Shown here: positions 1 to 4,972 of the stretch, piece after piece
Layout: every line of letters begins with the position of its first letter
Position numbering within the stretch: the stretch's first letter is position 1
Assembly (NCBI GenBank): GCA_001791465.1
Contig: MGER01000055.1
Span: forward strand, 14,576 to 22,020
Length of the DNA: 7,445 bases
From: Candidatus Uhrbacteria bacterium RIFCSPLOWO2_02_FULL_49_11
GTDB lineage: Bacteria; Patescibacteriota; Patescibacteriia; 2-02-FULL-49-11
Direction of reading: 5' to 3'
Program-made: the position numbers and the translations under genes
Notes under the pieces: generated by a model
What the model saw: only the letters and a program-made list of their open reading frames with translations
Told to the model about the DNA's origin: nothing
The model's database searches: none

Positions 1-2
1 CG

Positions 3-506
3 GTCAGTGACCTTTCCGCATCGGCGCCTGATAATCAGGATTCGCTCGTGGTGGCCGCAGCAGTATCGGGCGACGCTCCCAAAACGACGGTACGCGACAC
101 GAAAGACCGAATGAAAATTCCCCGCATTAAAGTAGATATGGAAGTCACGGGAGGGATGAGTGAAAAAGTACTCAATAAAGGTCTGGCATGGATGCTCCCC
201 TATGCTTCCACGCCGGACAAGGGCGGCAATACCGTGATTGGCTGCCATCGCTACCTGTTTACCTCAGGTTCACGCACGTGTTTTAACCTGGATAAAGTGA
301 AAAAAGATGATGTGGTAGTAGTCGATTGGAAAGGGATGCGGTATCATTATAAGGTGCGCGAGGTGAAGATTGTGAAGCCTGACGAGGTAAGCGTACTCAA
401 GGCCACGCGTACCCCCGTCTTGACTGTGTTTACCTGCACGCCAAAGTTTACTTCAAAGTTACGGCTCGTCGTCATTTCGGATCTGGTCAAGACGGAAGCC
501 TTGTAA
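3..506 (+). CDS. Sortase-family transpeptidase, 5' end cut by window
   Basis: Sortases are membrane-anchored cysteine transpeptidases that cleave a sorting signal and attach surface proteins to the envelope or to each other. The frame is open from base 3 to the TAA at 504-506, so the true start and the expected N-terminal membrane anchor probably lie upstream; the GTG at 48 is only an internal candidate. Counting from that GTG as residue 1, the catalytic His is His67 (IGCHRY), the nucleophile is Cys130 (VFTCTP) and the active-site Arg is Arg139 (KLRLVV). These occur in the order and spacing of the sortase beta-barrel, and the body from KIPRIKVDMEV to the C-terminus covers the whole domain. 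The class cannot be fixed; TCTP followed by RLVV resembles class D/E enzymes. No LPXTG-like signal is seen in the next gene, so the substrate is unknown. Only 27 nt separate it from the CAP gene, so they are probably co-transcribed. Confidence 0.9.
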   Translation, partial: VSDLSASAPDNQDSLVVAAAVSGDAPKTTVRDTKDRMKIPRIKVDMEVTGGMSEKVLNKGLAWMLPYASTPDKGGNTVIGCHRYLFTSGSRTCFNLDKVKKDDVVVVDWKGMRYHYKVREVKIVKPDEVSVLKATRTPVLTVFTCTPKFTSKLRLVVISDLVKTEAL

Positions 507-533
507 TGTTTATCAAAGGTATCCACGGTAGCC

Positions 534-1625
534 ATGCTCAAAACCATTCACAATTTTTTCATCCCCCACGAGGGCAATGACCACAAGCCTCACGCATTGC
601 GCCCGAAGGCGCTCTTTTGGTACACGGCCGTGCTGGTAGGTCTCAAGGTCATTACGACGGTGGTGCTATTTGCGTCGTATCCTGATTTTGCCCGCCTCTC
701 GCAGGAGATCAATCAGGAGATCATCCGTCTTGTCAACGATACGCGCGCACAGGTGCATCTACCGTCCTTGATCGTCGATCCAGAACTCACGCGCGCTGCG
801 CAGTACAAAGCGAATGACATGCTTGCGCGAGAGTATTTCGACCATGTCACCCCGGAAGGCAAAAAGCCGTGGGAGTTTATTAATGTGCAAAAATATCCCT
901 ATAAAGCGGTCGGGGAGAATCTCGCGATTGATTTCGTGACAAGCGATGCGGTGCATGCGGCGCTCATGGCAAGCCCTTCGCACCATGCGAATATTGTGCA
1001 GAAGGCATACCAGCATGTGGGTATCGGCGTGGCGAGCGGAACGTTCGAGGGAAGGGACACGAATATCTTAGTGGAATTATTTGCGGCATCCCATACGATG
1101 TCGCGGCCATTGAGCGCGGGAAAAAGCGCAACATCAGAGCAGCCGTCTCCTCCACTCGCAATGGCAGCCGCGAATCCTTCGCGGGTGTTAAGCGTGGTAT
1201 TCCCAGAAGCCAAGGATGAAACGAGCAAGGAGGCCTTGCCATTACACCTCGTCCCTCCCGTGGCGCAAAAAGAGGGTGCGGGTACAGCGCCCGTCTCGGC
1301 GGACAGTGACGGGAGCCAGAAGGCGCAGGCGCGCGCGGTGACGCCTGCAACGCCGCCCGTTTCTGAGACCGTGCAAAGAGCGCCTTCCGCGTCCGTCGTC
1401 GCGTTTGTCTACCAGGTTATCGTATGGTCAAAGAGGATCTTGTATGCGGCATTGGTGTATCTTACGCTCGCGCTCTGTCTTGCCATATTTGTCCGGATCC
1501 GCATCCAGCACGCGTCGGTCATCGCGCAAACGATTATGCTTATGGTGGTGGTCTCTGCGCTCGCTTTCACCGATTGGCATGCGCTTGAGCGCCTCACCAG
1601 CATGGTGAGGGTATTGTCATTTTAA
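534..1625 (+). CDS. Membrane-anchored CAP/SCP-domain protein (YkwD-like)
   Basis: This 363-residue protein has a predicted N-terminal membrane segment (about 28-48), a CAP (SCP/PR-1-like) domain (about 58-186), a Pro/Ala/Ser/Thr-rich low-complexity linker (about 190-285) and two C-terminal hydrophobic segments (about 302-321 and 329-346). CAP hallmarks are visible: LVNDTRA at the start of the first helix, His104 in FDHVTPEG, Glu128 in GENLA, and His150 in SPSHHANI, followed by VGIGVA. These His and Glu residues line the usual CAP cavity. Bacterial YkwD-like CAP proteins are extracytoplasmic and mostly of unknown activity, so no reaction is assigned. The topology suggests the CAP domain lies outside the cell. 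The start at 534 fits the family; AAAGGT at 515-520 is about 13 nt upstream, too far to be a good ribosome site. It follows the sortase gene closely and ends before a terminator, so the two look like one surface-protein unit. Confidence 0.88.
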   Translation: MLKTIHNFFIPHEGNDHKPHALRPKALFWYTAVLVGLKVITTVVLFASYPDFARLSQEINQEIIRLVNDTRAQVHLPSLIVDPELTRAAQYKANDMLAREYFDHVTPEGKKPWEFINVQKYPYKAVGENLAIDFVTSDAVHAALMASPSHHANIVQKAYQHVGIGVASGTFEGRDTNILVELFAASHTMSRPLSAGKSATSEQPSPPLAMAAANPSRVLSVVFPEAKDETSKEALPLHLVPPVAQKEGAGTAPVSADSDGSQKAQARAVTPATPPVSETVQRAPSASVVAFVYQVIVWSKRILYAALVYLTLALCLAIFVRIRIQHASVIAQTIMLMVVVSALAFTDWHALERLTSMVRVLSF

Positions 1626-1645
1626 ATGATGCGTTGATAAGAGCT

Positions 1646-1669
1646 ACCTGTCTTTAAGGCAGGTTTTTT
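1646..1669 (+). terminator. Rho-independent terminator after the CAP gene
   Basis: ACCTGTC at 1646-1652 pairs with GGCAGGT at 1658-1664: seven base pairs including one T-G wobble, with a TTTAA loop. The last stem base runs straight into a tract of T to 1669. It sits about 20 nt after the CAP stop codon and ends the sortase-CAP unit. Confidence 0.82.
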
Positions 1670-1671
1670 GT

Positions 1672-1680
1672 TACTATAAT
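1672..1680 (+). promoter_or_regulatory. Probable -10 element of the patatin gene, near-leaderless
   Basis: TACTATAAT contains two overlapping -10 candidates: TACTAT at 1672-1677, six bases before the ATG at 1684, and TATAAT at 1675-1680, three bases before it. With the usual -10 to start-point distance, transcription would begin at or within the first codon, giving a leaderless or nearly leaderless message. No clear -35 is seen; that region would overlap the preceding terminator hairpin. The 6-base spacing of the first candidate equals that at guaB. Confidence 0.55.
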
Positions 1681-1683
1681 GGT

Positions 1684-2508
1684 ATGGGCACTTATACACT
1701 TGCACTGGTAATGCACGGCGGAGGAATGCGCGGCGCGTATGGCGCAGGGGTGATTGATGCGCTGCAGGGCATCATCGCGCCCCGCAAGGTTGATTTGGTG
1801 GTGGGGACTTCCGCGGGCGGCGCTAATGCGCTTGCGGTGGCCGGAGGGTTATATCAAGAGACGCGCAAGATATGGATGGAGCATCTCCATCGCGGCGTAT
1901 TTATCAATCCTCGTCGGATACGGTGGTTTACCAATGTGGATTATCTCATGGATCTTTTCAAAACGTACGGGATCACGAACGAGCGCGTAAGGGATTCCGC
2001 CACAAGGGTTTTTATCGCGGTCACTCATTTCATTACGGGCAAGCACTGCTATTTCACCAACACGGACGACGCGCTCCAGGCGGTGCGGGCCACCATATCC
2101 ATACCCCTGCTGTCGCCCACCCCTGTTGCAGTGGCTGGAGAGCCATACCTTGACGGCGGCATTGCCGTTACGACTCAGGACTTAGTGGATAAAGCATTTG
2201 CAGAGGGTGCGAATAAAGTGATTGCGTTGGATCTCTCAAGCCCATTATATTGGTGGCAGCGCGCCGCATTGCGGTGGTACGCACGGCGTTGCGCGCGGGG
2301 GCTGCGGGTTGCCATAAGGCGCATGTGCGTCCTGCCTCATCCCTCGCCAATCAAGCCTGATGAAAGGGTGTACCTCATCCGCCCCAAGGAAACTATGGTG
2401 ACGCGCCTCAATTATACGCTTGAGAAGCTGGCGGACACCTATCAGCATGGCAAAAAAGAGATTGAAGAAGATGCGCAATTAAAACAATTCTTGGGTATCA
2501 TTAAATAA
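1684..2508 (+). CDS. Patatin-like phospholipase family protein
   Basis: The 274-residue product is a patatin-fold serine hydrolase; family members cleave acyl esters of phospholipids or other lipids with a Ser-Asp dyad. All three hallmarks are present: the oxyanion-hole loop HGGGMRGAYGAG (about residues 11-22), the nucleophile elbow GTSAGG with Ser43, and the catalytic DGG motif with Asp157 (YLDGGIAV). The conserved block SIPLLSPTPV precedes the DGG as usual. The C-terminal part is basic (about 190-215) and ends in a charged helix. There is no obvious signal peptide or membrane segment, so it is probably cytosolic or peripheral to the membrane. The overall arrangement resembles bacterial RssA/YjjU-type patatins, but the substrate cannot be told from sequence. 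It is separated from the CAP gene by a terminator and has its own -10. No Shine-Dalgarno is visible, and the start at 1684 gives the normal N-terminus just before the glycine-rich loop. Confidence 0.9.
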   Translation: MGTYTLALVMHGGGMRGAYGAGVIDALQGIIAPRKVDLVVGTSAGGANALAVAGGLYQETRKIWMEHLHRGVFINPRRIRWFTNVDYLMDLFKTYGITNERVRDSATRVFIAVTHFITGKHCYFTNTDDALQAVRATISIPLLSPTPVAVAGEPYLDGGIAVTTQDLVDKAFAEGANKVIALDLSSPLYWWQRAALRWYARRCARGLRVAIRRMCVLPHPSPIKPDERVYLIRPKETMVTRLNYTLEKLADTYQHGKKEIEEDAQLKQFLGIIK

Positions 2509-2543
2509 ATCCGCTCATGGAAATGCTGTCGGCGGCGCTGATT

Positions 2544-2572
2544 TTGAAATAAATGGAGCTGTCTGCTACAAT
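2544..2572 (+). promoter_or_regulatory. Sigma70-type promoter of guaB, leaderless transcript predicted
   Basis: TTGAAA (2544-2549) and TACAAT (2567-2572) are separated by exactly 17 bp, and a TG at 2564-2565 makes an extended -10. Six bases follow before the ATG at 2579, so the expected start point is the A of that codon. No Shine-Dalgarno lies upstream. This is the clearest promoter in the window, and it supports 2579 rather than the ATG at 2588 as the start. The rest of the 70-nt spacer after the patatin gene holds no obvious terminator. Confidence 0.75.
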
Positions 2573-2578
2573 ACATCC

Positions 2579-3697
2579 ATGGAAGCAATGAAGTCATTTG
2601 ACCTAGGCCTTACTTTTGACGATGTTCTCCTGGTTCCGCAAGAATCTGCCATCAGCCCGCGCGAGGCTGATGTTTTGTCTTATGCGGCCAAAGGATTGCC
2701 GCTTAATCTCCCCTTGCTCTCTGCGGCGATGGATACGGTTACGGGAGCTCGTCTCGCCGCAGCCTTAGGTGAGGCGGGGGGGATGGGGGTATTGCATCGC
2801 AATTGCACCGTGGAGGAGCAGGTGAAGATGCTGCGGCAAGTTCAAGGTTCAAAGCATGCCCCGTACCGAGGCGGAGCCTCTGGTGCGGGGTTCAAAGTTC
2901 AAAAGAGACTTATCGTTGCCGCCGCCGTGGGGCCTGGAGATAGCGAGAGAGCTCTTGCGCTTGATAAAGCGGGCGTGGACGCGATAGTGTTTGATTCCGC
3001 GCATATCCATAAATCCTCATCCGTTGCCGCAGCCGAAGCTTTAAAGAAAAAAATCAAGGCAAAGCTCATAGTGGGCAATATGGCGACCGCAGAAGCGGCG
3101 CGCGCATTTTTAGGCGTGGCGGACGGGTTCAAGGTGGGTGTGGGTCCCGGTTCTATTTGCACGACGCGGATCGTCGCCGGCGTGGGCGTGCCGCAATTGA
3201 CTGCGATCATGGAAGTGGCGCAGGTCGCGAAACAAAAGGGGATTCCCGTGATCGCAGACGGGGGCATCCGGCACTCCGGCGATATCGTAAAGGCGCTTGC
3301 CGCGGGCGCGTCCGCCGTCATGCTGGGGAGCCTGTGCGCCGGCACGGATGAAGCGCCGGGGAAAAAGGTGATCATCGAAGGAGTGGCGTACAAAACCTAC
3401 CGCGGTATGGGCAGTTTGGGCGCAATGGAAGTCGGGCAGAGCTCAGACCGCTATTTTCAAAAAGGTTCAAAAAAGTACGTGCCCGAAGGGGTGGAAGGCG
3501 CGGTGCCCGCGACAGGGCCGCTTTCGGACGTTATTACTCAACTTGTGGGAGGATTAAGAAGCGGGATGGGGTACATGGGCGCGCGCAACATTCCTGAGCT
3601 CCAAAGGAAAGCTCGCTTTATCCGAATCACCGATGCAGGCAGGAGAGAGAGCCATCCTCATTCAGTACTCATTATGAAGCGAGCACCCAACTATTGA
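2579..3697 (+). CDS. guaB: IMP dehydrogenase lacking the CBS (Bateman) module
   Basis: IMP dehydrogenase oxidises IMP to XMP with NAD+, the committed step to GMP. The catalytic barrel is complete: [11 protein letters not shown] near the N-terminus, the NAD-site Asp139 (FDSAH), the active loop GPGSICTTR with catalytic Cys194, [18 protein letters not shown], the flap Arg291-Tyr292 (SSDRYFQ), and the C-terminal end in [13 protein letters not shown] after the Cys loop and the EGVEG flap favour IMP dehydrogenase over GMP reductase. The 372 residues are well short of the usual 480-490, because the tandem CBS domains between LRQV and [10 protein letters not shown] are replaced by about 20 residues (88-109) encoded by a hairpin flanked by direct repeats. 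CBS-mediated control by adenine or guanine nucleotides should therefore be absent. The canonical AHGH is AHIH here. The gene starts the purine cluster, from a consensus promoter. The TGA stop after APNY shows the standard meaning of TGA. Confidence 0.95.
   Translation: MEAMKSFDLGLTFDDVLLVPQESAISPREADVLSYAAKGLPLNLPLLSAAMDTVTGARLAAALGEAGGMGVLHRNCTVEEQVKMLRQVQGSKHAPYRGGASGAGFKVQKRLIVAAAVGPGDSERALALDKAGVDAIVFDSAHIHKSSSVAAAEALKKKIKAKLIVGNMATAEAARAFLGVADGFKVGVGPGSICTTRIVAGVGVPQLTAIMEVAQVAKQKGIPVIADGGIRHSGDIVKALAAGASAVMLGSLCAGTDEAPGKKVIIEGVAYKTYRGMGSLGAMEVGQSSDRYFQKGSKKYVPEGVEGAVPATGPLSDVITQLVGGLRSGMGYMGARNIPELQRKARFIRITDAGRRESHPHSVLIMKRAPNY
2840..2904 (+). repeat. In-frame palindromic element flanked by heptad direct repeats, inside guaB
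   Basis: A GC-rich hairpin pairs 2859-2872 with 2876-2890: 14 pairs, one of them a T-G wobble, one unpaired base (T2881) and a GGA loop. It is flanked by direct repeats GTTCAAGGTTCAAA (2840-2853) and GTTCAAAGTTCAAA (2890-2903), which differ at one base; each is two 7-nt units. The frame stays open and encodes residues about 88-109. The position is where IMP dehydrogenases carry their CBS pair. In-frame palindromes in genes recall the palindromic elements of Rickettsia, but this sequence is not assigned to a known family. Confidence 0.7.
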
Positions 3698-3698
3698 G

Positions 3699-3814
3699 AA
3701 ACCCTAAACTCTAAATCCGAAATTCTAAACAAATTCGAAACTCAAATTTCAAAACATTTTTGATTTTGAACATTTGGATTTGTTTAGGGTTTAGAGTTTA
3801 GAATTTAGAGTTTT
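3699..3814 (+). repeat. Long imperfect inverted repeat of 7-nt units between guaB and the deaminase gene
   Basis: The left arm carries CTAAA/CGAAA/CAAAT-type cores beginning at 3704, 3711, 3718, 3725, 3736, 3743 and 3750. Apart from one break, they are spaced exactly 7 nt apart. The right arm carries TTTAG cores at 3783, 3790, 3797 and 3804, again 7 nt apart. The reverse complement of the right arm aligns with the left arm over roughly 45 nt with scattered differences, including the shared CTAAACAAAT block. The spacer could fold into one long hairpin with a small AT-rich loop near 3756. It is far more AT-rich than the flanking genes. TTTAAT at 3812-3817 might serve as a weak -10 for the next gene. 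The function is unknown. Confidence 0.75.
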
Positions 3815-3826
3815 AATCGTCTGTGT

Positions 3827-4840
3827 ATGAAAGAAAAGAACACCACCATAGCAAATCATCCCGCCGGTCCGCCCTTAACCGAGCTCCACTCCCACTTAGG
3901 CGGCGCCGTGGACGCCGCGATTCTCTGGACCCTTGCGCATGAACAGGGGATCAAATTGCCGACGAAGGATTATTGGGAGTTTGAGCAAATGATAACCATT
4001 AAAGAGAAGGGGAAGATGCACAGCGTCAAGGAGCTTTCACATAATTATTATGCATGGACCGAGCTTATCCAATCATCGCCTTTAGCCATCGAGCCGGCGG
4101 TGCACGGCACCATAGGAGGCGCGTACCGCGCGAATAATATCGTCGTGCATGAGCTCCGGTTTAACCCAATGAAGCGCAATCGCGGCGGAGAACGCGATCT
4201 TGATTACATTATCCTTGCGGCAATCCGCGGGATGGAAAATGCGCTCTTTGAATACCCTTTGGTGCGCGCGGGATTAATCCTCATGCTTGACCGGGAATAC
4301 CCTAAAAAGCTCAATACGATTATTTTTGAAAAAGCGAAAAAATACCAGCATCGGGGAATCGTAGGCATTGATCTTGCGGGGCCGCAGAGCCACACGTTCC
4401 ATATTGAGGAATACGACAGTTTGTTTCAGGAAGCAAAAGAGCTGGGTTTTGGGGTCACCGTCCATACGGGCGAGGAAGGATCTGTGAAGGAGATGCAATA
4501 CATTGTCGAACGCGTCGCTCCTCATAGGATCGGGCATGGATTTCTCGCATGGCAGGACACAGGATTGATGCGCATGGTTGCAGAACAGAATATAACACTC
4601 GAGCTTTGCCCCACGTCCAACCTTAATGTGGGCGTCATCAAGAGCGTGGAAGAGATGCGTCGCATTTTTCGGACCCTTTTAGAGCACCATGTGCGCCTCA
4701 CGATCAACACGGACGGCCCTGAAATGCACGGAACCAACCTGAAGCAGGAGTATGAGTTGTTACATAAGCATAAAATTTTCACTGCAAGCGAACTGACCCA
4801 GTGCCGCGAGAACGGGTTCGAAGCGAGCTTTATAAGATAA
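3827..4840 (+). CDS. Adenosine-deaminase-superfamily purine deaminase, altered substrate pocket
   Basis: The family hydrolytically removes the 6-amino group of adenine compounds with a zinc-activated water. The 337-residue protein has the whole metal and catalytic set: His21 and His23 (ELHSHLGG), His213 and Glu216 (HTGE), His237 (RIGHG) and Asp296 (NTDGP). GIDLAG and LELCPTSNL are also as in the family. Two substrate contacts differ. The Asp two residues after the HxH motif, which in mouse adenosine deaminase binds the ribose 5'-OH, is Gly25. The second Asp of TDDP, which contacts purine N7, is Gly297. Adenosine may therefore not be the true substrate; AMP, a modified nucleoside or another purine are options, so no gene symbol is given. 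It lies between guaB and guaA, which supports a role in purine supply. No Shine-Dalgarno precedes the ATG at 3827, and the N-terminus is normal for the family from that start. Confidence 0.88.
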   Translation: MKEKNTTIANHPAGPPLTELHSHLGGAVDAAILWTLAHEQGIKLPTKDYWEFEQMITIKEKGKMHSVKELSHNYYAWTELIQSSPLAIEPAVHGTIGGAYRANNIVVHELRFNPMKRNRGGERDLDYIILAAIRGMENALFEYPLVRAGLILMLDREYPKKLNTIIFEKAKKYQHRGIVGIDLAGPQSHTFHIEEYDSLFQEAKELGFGVTVHTGEEGSVKEMQYIVERVAPHRIGHGFLAWQDTGLMRMVAEQNITLELCPTSNLNVGVIKSVEEMRRIFRTLLEHHVRLTINTDGPEMHGTNLKQEYELLHKHKIFTASELTQCRENGFEASFIR

Positions 4841-4961
4841 TTGCCCGAATATCACTCGAATGCGACCGAATCCACCCGAATATCGCCCGAATAATTGCAT
4901 TATCGAATATTCGGTTTCTTATTCGGTATTATTTGGTAATATTCGGTGATGATTCGGGCAA
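4841..4961 (+). repeat. Long inverted repeat of phased CGAAT units between the deaminase gene and guaA
   Basis: The repeat begins at the base after the deaminase stop codon and ends 11 nt before the guaA start. CGAAT occurs at 4846, 4857, 4867, 4877 and 4888, then at 4904 inside the perfect palindrome CGAATATTCG (4904-4913). ATTCG, once as ATTTG, occurs at 4909, 4921, 4931, 4941 and 4952. Spacing is mostly 10 or 11 nt, one helical turn. The arms mirror each other about position 4901: TTGCCCGAAT (4841-4850) pairs with ATTCGGGCAA (4952-4961), and the units at 4857, 4867 and 4877 face those at 4941, 4931 and 4921 exactly. CATAGT (4962-4967) just beyond could be a weak -10 for guaA. The function is unknown. 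Confidence 0.85.
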
Positions 4962-4972
4962 CATAGTCAATT

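Noticed and set aside
504..536. Sortase and CAP genes are in the same frame with only one TAA between them, suggesting readthrough to a fusion
   Set aside because: Both proteins look complete at this junction, and the CAP gene has its own ATG and membrane anchor. Same frame happens one time in three by chance.
2579..3697. GMP reductase as the identity of the short IMPDH-family gene
   Set aside because: Lack of CBS domains fits GMP reductase, but the GVGVPQ after the Cys loop, the SSDRYFQ flap, EGVEG and the C-terminal APNY are IMP dehydrogenase features, and guaA lies in the same cluster.
3783..3810. TTTAGGG-like heptads resembling plant telomere repeats
   Set aside because: There are only a few imperfect units, mirrored by complementary units 50 nt upstream, in a bacterial gene spacer. 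The telomere likeness is a coincidence of a 7-nt AT-rich unit.
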